From positions 1 through 36,873 of the forward strand of contig CANOBT010000042.1 in NCBI GenBank assembly GCA_947564305.1: DNA of 36,873 nt. The letters are read 5' to 3'. The stretch comes from an uncultured Lachnospiraceae bacterium. GTDB lineage: Bacteria > Bacillota_A > Clostridia > Lachnospirales > Lachnospiraceae. A program made the position numbers and the translations under genes. Position 1 is the stretch's first letter. Each line of letters starts with the position of its first letter. The notes below the pieces were generated by a model, which searched no databases, was not told where the DNA came from, and worked only from the letters and a program-made list of their open reading frames with translations. This document shows, one piece after another, positions 16,494 to 25,007 of this stretch.

Positions 16494-16525
16494 TTATTGA
16501 ACATGAGCAGTTCAATAAGTATTAT
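16494..16525 (+). promoter_or_regulatory. Promoter overlapped by a TTATTGAAC/GTTCAATAA inverted repeat
   Basis: The arms TTATTGAAC (16494-16502) and GTTCAATAA (16510-16518) form a perfect 9-bp inverted repeat with a 7-bp centre. Inside it TTGAAC (16497-16502) is a -35 box 17 bp from TATTAT (16520-16525). The same half-site and promoter spacing occur upstream of the FAD oxidoreductase (4451-4482). A dimeric repressor is the natural explanation. It reads towards the gene at 16693. Confidence 0.6.
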
Positions 16526-16614
16526 ATTATGGACCTTATTAGGAATAATATCAATTATGAACGATAGAGTAATTGAGCTTTGAAAAACCAGAATAAAATT
16601 TGATGCGGGTAATG

Positions 16615-16680
16615 ACTTACACTGCAAATGGTTACAACTAGACAATCACTTGCACTGCAAGTGGCTGCAGATTGAGAGAA
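16615..16680 (+). repeat. Two imperfect 33-bp tandem repeats with a near-perfect palindrome
   Basis: Copy 1 begins ACTTACACTGCAAATGG at 16615 and copy 2 begins ACTTGCACTGCAAGTGG at 16648. The second contains the palindrome CACTTGCA-C-TGCAAGTG (16647-16663), able to form a hairpin 30-46 bp before the start codon at 16693. The repeats read through without stops as two 11-residue units (LHCKWLQLDN / LHCKWLQIER), but this reading has no start codon of its own. Confidence 0.6.
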
Positions 16681-16692
16681 GGAGCAGGAATT

Positions 16693-17469
16693 ATGAATGC
16701 AGTTGGTTTTCAAAGAAGTTACAATTATGATTTACAAAAAGATGTTACATATTCTAATTCACCATCTGTTGGCGCAGAATATGGAGCATTTATGGCACAA
16801 GATAAGAATGTTCTAGAAAAAGATTCTGCAAAAAAAGAAAAGAATTCACCGCTTGTGGATTTTTCTGCAAAGGAAATTGATAAAAAGCAGTTATTTGAAC
16901 AAAGGGAAATAGAAACTGCAATGTATACCAGACGTATGAGCCGCGAATCTAAAAATGAAAAAACTCAAGAGACAGCATTAACGAAAAATCAGGAAGCGGT
17001 TTCAAATATTTTGAATGCTATGGGAGTGGAGCTAAAGGATAGTATAAATTGGAATTCAGATGGTTCAGGAAAATTGACTGATGAGCAGATTAAGGACTTG
17101 AAAGAAAGATACGATGTAGAAAATCTGAGTCAGGAAGAATACTATAATCTATTAACAGAATTGGTGAATTTGAATGTGATATCCGGCGATGATTTTGAAA
17201 AAGAGTTTGTCAAAAAGGTTCCGCCGGAAGTGGCTGAATGTGGGGGAATGCTGATGGCTGCATCTCCCGATGACTCGGAAGATGAATATAAAAATTATTT
17301 GGAGAAATTCCTCAAAGACCGTGAATTGATCGATTATTATTTGCGCGCACTTGAGAGCCGCAGATCCAGCGTTCAGGAATCGAATATAGAAAAAATGCGT
17401 AAATATTATGAAGAACAGAAAGAGCATAGTATGAGACTGTCGGATGTTTTTGAGCAGCTTAAACGATAG
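16693..17469 (+). CDS. Unknown soluble protein, first gene of the putative LytTR-controlled operon
   Basis: I do not recognise this 258-residue protein. It starts MNAVGFQRSYNYDLQKDVTY after an AAGGAG site and has no signal peptide, lipobox or membrane helix, so it is probably cytoplasmic unless secreted by a non-classical route. Residues 40-100 are rich in Lys, Glu and Ser and likely disordered. Residues 101-175 are helical, with a segment NWNSDGSGKLTDEQIKDL (118-135) that resembles a single EF-hand-like loop but is not convincing alone. A second helical part (about 195-258) ends in a charged coil. It is followed 13 bp later by a second unknown gene and preceded by two candidate regulated promoters. 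Codon use and composition look slightly AT-richer than the neighbouring metabolic genes. Confidence 0.75.
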   Translation: MNAVGFQRSYNYDLQKDVTYSNSPSVGAEYGAFMAQDKNVLEKDSAKKEKNSPLVDFSAKEIDKKQLFEQREIETAMYTRRMSRESKNEKTQETALTKNQEAVSNILNAMGVELKDSINWNSDGSGKLTDEQIKDLKERYDVENLSQEEYYNLLTELVNLNVISGDDFEKEFVKKVPPEVAECGGMLMAASPDDSEDEYKNYLEKFLKDRELIDYYLRALESRRSSVQESNIEKMRKYYEEQKEHSMRLSDVFEQLKR

Positions 17470-17482
17470 AGGGAGAAAACAG

Positions 17483-18052
17483 ATGATAGACGGAATGAAA
17501 GGATGGACGCCTAACGCATTTTCATACAAAGAAAATGTATCGTCATTACAAAAAAATAATCTTAATTTCCGGAACCGCTTGATAGACTCAGTCATAAATT
17601 CAGATCAAAATTTGAACGGAAAGCATGTGAACTTATATATGAATTGTCTCGTGAGTCAAGCATCAGGGAACGGTCAGGAGCTGCACATGAAATATGACGA
17701 AAGCTCGACAGAAGAAAATCCGGTCATTTATGCATGGGGGAAAGATTCGTCAGGAAAAGAATTTGAAACGAAGATTCATGTAAATGATATCAACCCTTAT
17801 CATGCAAGCCCGACGGAGATGAAAGCGCTGCATGCACATCTGGCAAAACAGGGCGGCGGCGTAAAAAGTGATTCGATTCCGGTAGACGTCTCTATGACGG
17901 GCTATGATGCCAACCAAAAGATAGATTTTGTCCAATATATGGAGGAATGGAATGTCATGCAAAAATTGGCGAAAAATCCGACTGCGGATTTGGGGCGTTC
18001 CCAATTGGAACAATATCTGTTTTTCTTCAGGCAGGAAAGTCAAAAAGGGTGA
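17483..18052 (+). CDS. Unknown protein, second gene of the putative LytTR-controlled operon
   Basis: I do not recognise this 189-residue protein. It begins MIDGMKGWTPNAFSYKENVS after a GAGGGAG site at 17469-17475. No signal peptide or membrane helix is visible. The middle (about 45-115) is predicted beta-rich and holds NLYMNCLVSQASGNGQELHM and a WGKDSSGKEFETKIHVNDINP segment; the C-terminal part is helical (YDANQKIDFVQYMEEWNVMQ). The HVNDINPYHASPTEMKALHA stretch has three His residues but no known catalytic pattern. Short spacing to the upstream gene and a strong terminator just downstream mark a two-gene operon. It could be a cognate partner or substrate of the upstream protein. Confidence 0.75.
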   Translation: MIDGMKGWTPNAFSYKENVSSLQKNNLNFRNRLIDSVINSDQNLNGKHVNLYMNCLVSQASGNGQELHMKYDESSTEENPVIYAWGKDSSGKEFETKIHVNDINPYHASPTEMKALHAHLAKQGGGVKSDSIPVDVSMTGYDANQKIDFVQYMEEWNVMQKLAKNPTADLGRSQLEQYLFFFRQESQKG

Positions 18053-18085
18053 TTGTGCAGGGCAGATAAAAAAGAAGAGTCAGGT

Positions 18086-18141
18086 TTTAAGCAGGGGAAT
18101 TATGGATTCGAAGAAATGATAATTCCCCTGCTTAAATTTTT
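18086..18141 (+). terminator. Strong terminator of the unknown two-gene operon
   Basis: Two perfectly complementary 18-nt arms (18086-18103 and 18119-18136, core AAGCAGGGGAATTAT) flank a 15-nt loop, followed by a T run to 18141. The reverse strand also has T-rich sequence beside the stem, so it could work both ways. Confidence 0.9.
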
Positions 18142-18243
18142 CCTTCGATACGAAACAGCCAAGGCAGACGGATAAACGTATAAAGTATTGAAAAATAAAG
18201 GTTTTTGAGATATATTAAAATGAAGCAGAGGAGGTATCCTTTT

Positions 18244-19338
18244 ATGAATAAAAATCAGATTGTCATGATTCACGGAACGGATTATATCCGGATGACAATA
18301 GAACTTTTGGAAGCCATCCATTTGGCAGATATGATTGGAGAACGCGGGAAACGGATTGCCTTGAAGCCTAATCTGCTTCATGTAGACAGGGCGGAAAACG
18401 GGGCAATCACCCATCCGGAATTAGTGGAAGGTGTGCTGCACTATTTGAAACAGTATCATTTTTCCAATGTATGTGTCATGGAAGGCGCATGGGTAGGCGC
18501 TCGTACAAGCCAGGCAGTGGAAGCATCAGGAATTGCAGAGGTATGCCGGAGGTATGAAGTGCCTTTTCTCGATTTGCAAAAGGATTCTTCCTATCGCTGT
18601 GATGCCCGCGGAATGGAATTGAAGCTTTGCAGCGAGGTTGCAAAAACGGATTTTATGATTAATATGCCTGTCTTGAAAGGACATTGTCAGACTCGGATTA
18701 CCTGCGCCATGAAAAATGCAAAGGGAGTTATCCCCAACAGTGAGAAACGGCGCTACCATACATTGGGGCTGCATAAGCCGATTGCACATTTAAACACAGT
18801 GTTGCCTTTGCAGCTTGTGTTGGTGGATAATATCTGCGGAGACTTGAATTTTGAAGAAGGCGGTAATCCGGTTGTGATGAACCGTATTTTTGCGTGTCTG
18901 GACCCGGTGCTGTGTGATGCTTATGTCTGTGAATCTATAGGGTATTCGATAGAAGAAGTTCCATATATCGGCATTGCGGCACGGCTCGGTGTGGGTAATC
19001 CGGATACTTCCGGTGCGGAATTAGTTCTTCTGAATCAGCCAACTGAGGCGCTTCCGGATATGCGTACTTCAGGCAGGATTCAGAATCTGGAAAGATATAC
19101 GGATGCCAGAGATGCCTGCAGCGCTTGTTATGGTTCCTTGGTTTATGCACTGGAACGCCTGGAGGCTCAGGGAGTGTGCCGCCGGAAAAAGGAAAAAATC
19201 TGTATTGGACAAGGATGGAAAGGGCAGACTGGAAAAATCGGTGTTGGAAACTGTGCGGGCGGCTGTCAGAAACATTTACCGGGATGTCCGCCGAAGGCAC
19301 GGGAAATCGTGGATTTTCTAAAGGAATCGTGGAATTAA
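18244..19338 (+). CDS. DUF362 domain protein, Cys-rich C-terminus
   Basis: A 364-residue cytoplasmic protein of the DUF362 family (segments RIALKPNLLHVDR, GAWVGARTSQA, DFMINMPVLKGHCQTRITCA, AMKNAKGVIPNSEKRRYH). Several DUF362 proteins carry iron-sulfur clusters. Here no classical 2[4Fe-4S] ferredoxin domain is present, but the last 75 residues hold seven cysteines: Cys292, Cys295 (DACSACYG), Cys312, Cys320, Cys337, Cys341 and Cys348 (NCAGGCQKHLPGCPP). These could bind one cluster. The ATG at 18244 is chosen for the AGGAGG site 9-10 bases upstream; in-frame ATG codons at 18220 and earlier lack one. The physiological role is unknown. It stands alone between terminator 18086-18141 and the ATPase gene 28 bp downstream. 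Confidence 0.82.
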   Translation: MNKNQIVMIHGTDYIRMTIELLEAIHLADMIGERGKRIALKPNLLHVDRAENGAITHPELVEGVLHYLKQYHFSNVCVMEGAWVGARTSQAVEASGIAEVCRRYEVPFLDLQKDSSYRCDARGMELKLCSEVAKTDFMINMPVLKGHCQTRITCAMKNAKGVIPNSEKRRYHTLGLHKPIAHLNTVLPLQLVLVDNICGDLNFEEGGNPVVMNRIFACLDPVLCDAYVCESIGYSIEEVPYIGIAARLGVGNPDTSGAELVLLNQPTEALPDMRTSGRIQNLERYTDARDACSACYGSLVYALERLEAQGVCRRKKEKICIGQGWKGQTGKIGVGNCAGGCQKHLPGCPPKAREIVDFLKESWN

Positions 19339-19366
19339 GAAAAGGCTTGGAAGGGTGAGGCTGAAA

Positions 19367-20491
19367 ATGTCAAAATTTTTTAATGTAAATGGCGCCTGCA
19401 GATCAGACAGGCATTATATGGTTAATCTTACGCCAAAACTCGAAAAAATAAAGGAAATGATAGATGGCGGGCAGTACTTTACCATTAATAAAGCAAGGCA
19501 ATTTGGAAAAACTACAACGCTGCGGGCGTTATCGCATTTTTTGAAAAATGATTATATGGTTATAAGTCTTGACTTTCAGAAAATGAGTTTTATGGATTTT
19601 GAAAAGGAATCTGCTTTTGTCAGGGGATTGGCGAGAGAAATCAATAAGCGAATTCGGAACATAGATGATGTTCCTGCTACAGCGAAAGATAGATTGTTGA
19701 GATTGGAAGACGAAAGCCTTGCCCATGTAAGAATGGCAGAAATATTTGATTGTTTTAGTGACTGGTGCGGCCAATCGGAAAAACCGGTTGTTTTAATCAT
19801 AGATGAAGTGGATACGGCGACGAACAATCAGGTATTTATTGACTTTCTTTCCCAGTTGAGGGCAGCATATCTTGACAGTGACGTTACCCCGGCGTTCCAG
19901 TCCGTGATTCTTGCAGGTGTCTATGATGTACGCAACATCAAAAGAAAGCTTCGCCCAGAGGAAGAGCACAGGGCTAACAGCCCATGGAATATTGCGGCAA
20001 AGTTCCGCATAGACATGAGTTTTTCTGTTGAAGAAATCGCAGGTATGCTTCATGAGTATGAAGCGGACTCTCATACAGGAATGAATGTGGAAGAAATGGC
20101 CAGGCTGATTTACGATGACACGTTCGGTTATCCATATCTTGTTTCTTGTTTATGTAAGAATATAGACGAGGAGATTTCCGGTGCAAAAAACTTTCCGGAT
20201 AAAAGCAGTGCATGGACCAGAGAGGGATTCCTTGAGGCGGAGAAAATTTTAGTGAGTGAAAATAATCCTCTTTTTCAGTCCCTGATTGGAAAACTGGTAG
20301 ATTATCCAGAACTTCACACGGTATTGTATGAACTTCTTTTTAATGGAAAATCAATACCATATGTGCCGCAAAATGAATACATTGAAGCAGCAGCGATGTT
20401 TGGCTTCATAAGAAATAACCATGGAACGGCTGTCATTTTCAATCGGATTTTTGAGACAGTGCTGTATAATCTAGATTACCTTAAAAGATAA
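19367..20491 (+). CDS. AAA-like ATPase (single-domain)
   Basis: A 374-residue cytoplasmic ATPase. The family start (FFNVNGACRSDRHYMVNLTP) precedes a phosphate loop ARQFGKTTTLRAL (43-55) and a Walker B strand VVLIIDEVD (141-149). It is smaller than the ATPase/nuclease fusion at 6274-7998 and has no PD-(D/E)XK tail; the C-terminal part looks like a winged-helix region (FNGKSIPYVPQNEYIEAAAM). The ATG at 19367 is preferred to the GTG at 19355 since the protein family starts there and GAAGGGTGAGG lies before it. A decayed relative is present at 13037-13185, so the family appears to spread or duplicate within the genome. Function is not established. Confidence 0.8.
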   Translation: MSKFFNVNGACRSDRHYMVNLTPKLEKIKEMIDGGQYFTINKARQFGKTTTLRALSHFLKNDYMVISLDFQKMSFMDFEKESAFVRGLAREINKRIRNIDDVPATAKDRLLRLEDESLAHVRMAEIFDCFSDWCGQSEKPVVLIIDEVDTATNNQVFIDFLSQLRAAYLDSDVTPAFQSVILAGVYDVRNIKRKLRPEEEHRANSPWNIAAKFRIDMSFSVEEIAGMLHEYEADSHTGMNVEEMARLIYDDTFGYPYLVSCLCKNIDEEISGAKNFPDKSSAWTREGFLEAEKILVSENNPLFQSLIGKLVDYPELHTVLYELLFNGKSIPYVPQNEYIEAAAMFGFIRNNHGTAVIFNRIFETVLYNLDYLKR

Positions 20492-20566
20492 GAGGCAGTT
20501 GTGTAGGAAGATATCAAAATTTGACCGCGTGAGTATGAATTTTTGCTTATGTACGAAAATAAAAAC

Positions 20567-20595
20567 TTGCCAAACACAAACTGTTCCCTTACAAT
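20567..20595 (+). promoter_or_regulatory. Promoter of the peptide ABC transporter operon
   Basis: TTGCCA (20567-20572) and TACAAT (20590-20595) are 17 bp apart and lie about 50 bp before the substrate-binding protein gene. Confidence 0.65.
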
Positions 20596-20643
20596 AGAAA
20601 AGACAATTTAATAATGGAGGTTATTTGAAGAAGGAGACAGAAC

Positions 20644-22194
20644 ATGAAAAGAAGAATTTTGAGTATTCTTTTAATGCTTACGATGGCGGTATCTGTTGCA
20701 CTGGGCGGCTGCTCAGGTGACAAGAAAGAGCCTGAGTCTACAACGGAGAATGAGCTTCCGGAGAGTAAAAAACCGGTCGAGGGAGGGAGTATCAAAGTCG
20801 GTATTTCCCAGGACCTTGACAGTCTTGACCCACACAAAGCAGTATCGGCAGGAACAAAAGAGGTTTTATTTAACATTTATGAAGGTCTGGTAAAGCCGGA
20901 CAGTGATGGTAATTTAGTGGATGCAATCGCAGAGAAATATGAGATTTCAGAGGATGCGACGGTGTATACATTTACACTGCGTGATGGTGTGAAGTTTCAT
21001 AATGGGAACACTGTGACTGCGGAAGATGTTAAATATTCAATTGACAAATGCGCCGATACGTCGAATGGGGAACCATTGGTATCGGCGTATTCTATTGTAA
21101 AGAGTGTGGATATTGTGGACGATAAGACGGTAGAAATCCATCTGTCAGAACCGAATACGGAATTTCTGGCATACATGACTACCGCAATCGTGCCAAAGGA
21201 TTATGAAGAGCTGGAAACAGCTCCGATTGGAACGGGTCCGTTTAAGTATGATTCACGGAATCCTCAGGAAAATGTGATTTTAGTAAAAAATGAGGATTAC
21301 TGGGGGGAAAAGGCACACTTGGATGAGGTGGAATTCCGAATTGTGGCGGATGCCGATATGTTAGTAACAAATCTCAAGGGCGGCTCAATTGATATGGCAA
21401 TGCGGCTTACAACTAGCCAGGCAGCAGAATTGACGGATGGTTTTCATATCGAAGAGGGGACCATGAATCTGGTACAGGCATTGTATCTGAACAACTCTGT
21501 TGAACCATTGAATAATGAGAAGGTCAGGCAGGCGCTCTGCTATGCAATCAATCCGGATGAAATCATGGATATGATGGCGGATGGAAAGGGTGTTCGGATT
21601 GGAACCAGTATGTATCCGGGGCTGAAAAAGTATTTTAACGAGGAATATTCCACATACTATGAACAAGACTATGATAAGGCGAAAGAGCTGTTGGCGGAAG
21701 CCGGATATGCAGATGGATTTGATTTGGAGATTACGGTCAGCGCAGCCGATCAGCCTCATGTGGATACCGCACAGGTTATTGTGGAGGAATTAAAAAATAT
21801 TGGAGTCAATGCGACCATCAAGCCGGTGGAGTGGGAAGCATGGCTGGAGGATGTATATGCCAACAGTGAGTTTGAATCCACGGTAGTCGGGGTGGACGCA
21901 TCCAACTTATCCGCACGGGCAATGTTGGAGCGATTTACTACGGACGGACATGGAAACTTTATCAAGTTCAGTGATGAGGAATATGACAAGGTATTTGCAG
22001 AAGCAATTTCCACGACAGATGAAGAGGAACAAGTAAAACTGTATAAAGAAGCAGAAGGAATCCTTGCAGAACGTGCGGCAAATGTTTATATCCAGGACTT
22101 GGTCAATATGGTGGCAATCAGCGACCAATTTGACGGATATGAATTTTATCCGCTGTATGTACAGGATATGTCTACAATCTATAAAGTGGAATAA
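20644..22194 (+). CDS. Peptide/nickel-type ABC transporter substrate-binding lipoprotein
   Basis: A 516-residue extracytoplasmic solute-binding protein of the SBP_bac_5 (OppA/DppA/NikA) family. A signal peptide and lipobox LGGC give an anchored Cys23. The mature part has the family hallmarks GTKEVLFNIYEGLVKPDSDG, YTFTLRDGVKFHNGNTVTAE and ALCYAINPDEIM. It starts an operon with two permeases and two ATPases, so it probably delivers oligopeptides, dipeptides or glutathione-like ligands. The family also binds nickel or sugars and the ligand cannot be read from the sequence. An AAGGAG site precedes the ATG. No terminator lies between it and the permease 94 bp downstream. Confidence 0.92.
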   Translation: MKRRILSILLMLTMAVSVALGGCSGDKKEPESTTENELPESKKPVEGGSIKVGISQDLDSLDPHKAVSAGTKEVLFNIYEGLVKPDSDGNLVDAIAEKYEISEDATVYTFTLRDGVKFHNGNTVTAEDVKYSIDKCADTSNGEPLVSAYSIVKSVDIVDDKTVEIHLSEPNTEFLAYMTTAIVPKDYEELETAPIGTGPFKYDSRNPQENVILVKNEDYWGEKAHLDEVEFRIVADADMLVTNLKGGSIDMAMRLTTSQAAELTDGFHIEEGTMNLVQALYLNNSVEPLNNEKVRQALCYAINPDEIMDMMADGKGVRIGTSMYPGLKKYFNEEYSTYYEQDYDKAKELLAEAGYADGFDLEITVSAADQPHVDTAQVIVEELKNIGVNATIKPVEWEAWLEDVYANSEFESTVVGVDASNLSARAMLERFTTDGHGNFIKFSDEEYDKVFAEAISTTDEEEQVKLYKEAEGILAERAANVYIQDLVNMVAISDQFDGYEFYPLYVQDMSTIYKVE

Positions 22195-22288
22195 GATACC
22201 CAAAGGGCGTTTGACGGCACAAATCTTTTGAAATGCCTGAGAGTATATTCGACTGTAACATAAAATTCAAAGAAAAAAGGAGGCAGGT

Positions 22289-23227
22289 ATGAAATATTTT
22301 ATCAAAAAAATTACAGGTCTAATAATCACATTATTAATTGTCAGCATACTTGCCTTCCTTGCATTTGAAGTGATTCCCGGTGACCCGGCCAGGACCATCC
22401 TTGGTACAGAGGCCACCGAAAGCAAGATTCAGGCATTGCGGGAAGAAATGGGATTAAACCGTCCTTTGCCGGAGCGTTATACGGAGTGGGTGAAGGATTT
22501 TGTAACGGGAGATATGGGAAACTCCTACTTTTATCAGATTTCGGTGAGGGAAATGATTGGAGACAAACTGCCAATTACGATTGCAATGACAACGCTTGCG
22601 TTTTTCTTTACCTTATTGCTGTCTATTCCAGTCAGTATTTTGAGTGTCCGCTATGAAAATCATCTCTTTGACCGCCTGTTTTTGATTCTCAATCAGGTGA
22701 CAATGTCCATTCCGCCGTTTTTTATCGGGATTATATTTACCGTGCTCTTTGGACTGGTTTTCCGTTTGTTTACACCGGGAGGATACGTATCCTATACGGA
22801 GAGTATGGCAGGATTTCTGGGATATCTGATTTTACCCTCTCTGGCGATTGCACTGCCAAAAGCGGCCATGACGACAAAGCTGCTTCGGAATTCTTTAATT
22901 TCGGAGATGCATCAGGATTATGTGCGGACAGCATACAGCCGTGGAAACAGCCCCTGGCGGGTACTGTTCTTCCACGCATTTCGTAATGGGATTGTCCCGG
23001 TGATTACATTTCTGGGACTGGCTGTGGCAGACATGATTGCAAACAGTATTGTTGTGGAGCATGTCTTTGGCATTCCGGGAATCGGAAGGACATTGATCAG
23101 TTCGATTTCTAAGAGAGATTATCCGGTAGTGGAGGCGATTATTATACTAATTGCAGTGGTAACTCTGGTGATGAATACCCTGGTGGATCTGCTATATCAT
23201 AAATTGGATAAAAGGATTGAAGTATGA
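22289..23227 (+). CDS. Peptide ABC transporter permease (DppB-like)
   Basis: A 312-residue inner-membrane permease with about six helices. It starts with the family's conserved N-terminal helix (MKYFIKKITGLIITLLIVSI), followed by EVIPGDPARTILG and MGLNRPLPERYTEW. The cytoplasmic coupling loop is DYVRTAYSRGNSPWRVLFFH, equivalent to the EAA motif. An AAGGAGG site sits 5 bases before the ATG. Its stop overlaps the next permease by ATGA, as is usual for DppB-DppC pairs that form a heterodimer. Confidence 0.92.
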   Translation: MKYFIKKITGLIITLLIVSILAFLAFEVIPGDPARTILGTEATESKIQALREEMGLNRPLPERYTEWVKDFVTGDMGNSYFYQISVREMIGDKLPITIAMTTLAFFFTLLLSIPVSILSVRYENHLFDRLFLILNQVTMSIPPFFIGIIFTVLFGLVFRLFTPGGYVSYTESMAGFLGYLILPSLAIALPKAAMTTKLLRNSLISEMHQDYVRTAYSRGNSPWRVLFFHAFRNGIVPVITFLGLAVADMIANSIVVEHVFGIPGIGRTLISSISKRDYPVVEAIIILIAVVTLVMNTLVDLLYHKLDKRIEV

Positions 23228-24036
23228 GACGAAAAATAACTTCCCACAATTATATACTAGGTATGTCAATTACGATTATCATGCTGGCATTGATTCTGAT
23301 TGGTTTTGTCTGGACACCTTATGACCCGGAGGCTATGCAGGGTTCACTAAAGCTGAATCCTCCCAGTGTGATGCATCCTTTTGGGACGGACCAGTTCGGC
23401 CGGGATATTTTAAGCCGTGTGTTGTCTGGTGCCGGAAGTACTCTGCTGATTGCACTGGGAACGATTTTCATCGGCGGAGTCATTGGCATTTTAGTGGGTG
23501 CAGTGACCGGATATTTTGGCGGATGGCTGGATGAGGGGCTGATGCGGGTAAATGACGCGGTAGCCGCATTTCCAAGTGTGCTGTTGGCACTGGTAATCAT
23601 CAGTCTGTTAGGGTCAGGTACGTATAAAGTCATGCTGGCCCTTGGAATTGCATTTATCCCCAGCTTTGCGCGGATTGTGCGGGGAGAATTTCTAAAACAC
23701 CGGGAAGCAGACTATGTGACCAGTGCCAAGTTGATCGGCGTATCGACACCGAGAATTTTATTTGTACACATTTTACCTAATATTCTGCCTGCACTTTTGT
23801 CAGCACTGGCAATCGGATTCAATAACGCTGTGCTTGCGGAGGCAAGTATGAGCTATCTGGGGATTGGAGTACAGCCGCCGGATGCCAGTCTGGGAAGGAT
23901 GCTGTCGGAGGCCCAGACGTATCTGGCCGGGGGACCGTGGTGCGCAATCTTTCCAGGAATCTTTCTGGTGCTGTTGATTCTGGGAGTAGGACTTTTGGGA
24001 GAAGGGATATTGGATCAGTCTGGAGGTGGAAGGTAA
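23224..24036 (+). CDS. Peptide ABC transporter permease (DppC-like)
   Basis: A 270-residue permease. The first 33 residues contain one helix, followed by NPPSVMHPFGTDQFGRDILS, the standard DppC-type motif, and then about five helices. The coupling loop is EADYVTSAKLIGVSTPRILF. The C-terminus has LGIGVQPPDASLGRMLSEA and a short tail. It overlaps both the upstream permease (ATGA) and the downstream ATPase (TAATG). It should pair with the DppB-like permease to form the peptide channel. Confidence 0.92.
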   Translation: MRRKITSHNYILGMSITIIMLALILIGFVWTPYDPEAMQGSLKLNPPSVMHPFGTDQFGRDILSRVLSGAGSTLLIALGTIFIGGVIGILVGAVTGYFGGWLDEGLMRVNDAVAAFPSVLLALVIISLLGSGTYKVMLALGIAFIPSFARIVRGEFLKHREADYVTSAKLIGVSTPRILFVHILPNILPALLSALAIGFNNAVLAEASMSYLGIGVQPPDASLGRMLSEAQTYLAGGPWCAIFPGIFLVLLILGVGLLGEGILDQSGGGR

Positions 24037-25007
24037 TGCTGAGAGTGGAACATCTGTCGATTCACTTTGAAGACCGAAGTGAAAAAGAAGAAGTAGTAAA
24101 AGATGTCTCTTTTACGATTGAAACCGGAGGTATTCTCGGAATTGTAGGGGAATCAGGTTCGGGAAAGACGATGACTGCATTGACTATTGCCGGACTTTTG
24201 AAGAAACATGCGGTTCTGGATGGAGGAAACATCTGGCTGGATGAAATGGAGTTGCTTCGGCTTTCCCCAAAAGAGATGCGCAAAGTTCAGGGCAGTGATG
24301 TGGGCATGATTTTTCAGGAACCTATGACTGCATTGAATCCCACCATGAGGATTGGGAAACAGGTGGAAGAAGCGTTGATTCTACACCCGTACCGTGTCTG
24401 CCAAAATGGTAGAAGCATTTTTTCGGAGCAAGGAAAAAGCAAAGATACTCATTCAGAGTCCGGACGGAAAATTTTAGGAAAGAAAATGACGAAACAGGAA
24501 CGCCGGGAACTTGTTCTGAAAGCGTTGGAGGAAGTAGAACTGGAAAATCCGGAGCAGTTGTATTATAAATATCCTTATGAACTTTCCGGGGGAATGCGCC
24601 AGAGAGTGATGATTGCAGCGGCCATGGTGTGCCGTCCTAAGTTGCTGATCGCGGATGAGCCCACTACAGCACTGGATGTGGCGACGCAGGAAAGTATTTT
24701 AGAGCTTTTGAAAAAGCTGAACCGGAAATATGGAATGAGTATCCTGTTTATTTCCCATAACCTGCGGGTAGTCAATACGCTCTGCACTCATGTGTTGGTC
24801 ATGAAAGACGGACAGGTGGTGGAAGAAGGAGAATGCAAAGAGATATTTAAAAATCCTCAGTCAGAGTATACGAGAGAACTGATTGCGGCAATCCCGGCAA
24901 GGACCAGGTCAAATCGATACTACGATTTGCTGCGGCGAAGGGAGAAAGTGGGTGGAGAATTTGCCGAAAAAGATTTTGGAAGTCAGTCATGTAAATGCGT
25001 ATTATAA
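24036..25007 (+). CDS. Peptide ABC transporter ATPase (DppD-like)
   Basis: A 323-residue ATP-binding protein. Walker A is GESGSGKT (38-45), the Q loop FQEPMTALNP (93-102), the signature ELSGGMRQR (182-190), and Walker B LLIADEPTTALD (204-214). A charged insertion of about 25-30 residues (roughly 118-150, GRSIFSEQGKSKDTHSESGR) lies between the Q loop and the helical domain and is unusual for the family. The stop (25007) falls inside the next ATPase gene, overlapping its proposed start by 56 bases. Together with the DppF-like subunit it should power peptide uptake. Confidence 0.9.
   Translation: MLRVEHLSIHFEDRSEKEEVVKDVSFTIETGGILGIVGESGSGKTMTALTIAGLLKKHAVLDGGNIWLDEMELLRLSPKEMRKVQGSDVGMIFQEPMTALNPTMRIGKQVEEALILHPYRVCQNGRSIFSEQGKSKDTHSESGRKILGKKMTKQERRELVLKALEEVELENPEQLYYKYPYELSGGMRQRVMIAAAMVCRPKLLIADEPTTALDVATQESILELLKKLNRKYGMSILFISHNLRVVNTLCTHVLVMKDGQVVEEGECKEIFKNPQSEYTRELIAAIPARTRSNRYYDLLRRREKVGGEFAEKDFGSQSCKCVL

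Noticed and set aside
20513..20540. Possible fourth LytTR-like site (GGTCAAA on the minus strand) before the ABC operon
   Set aside because: Only one half-site matches; there is no second repeat 20-21 bp away and no -10 box in the right place.
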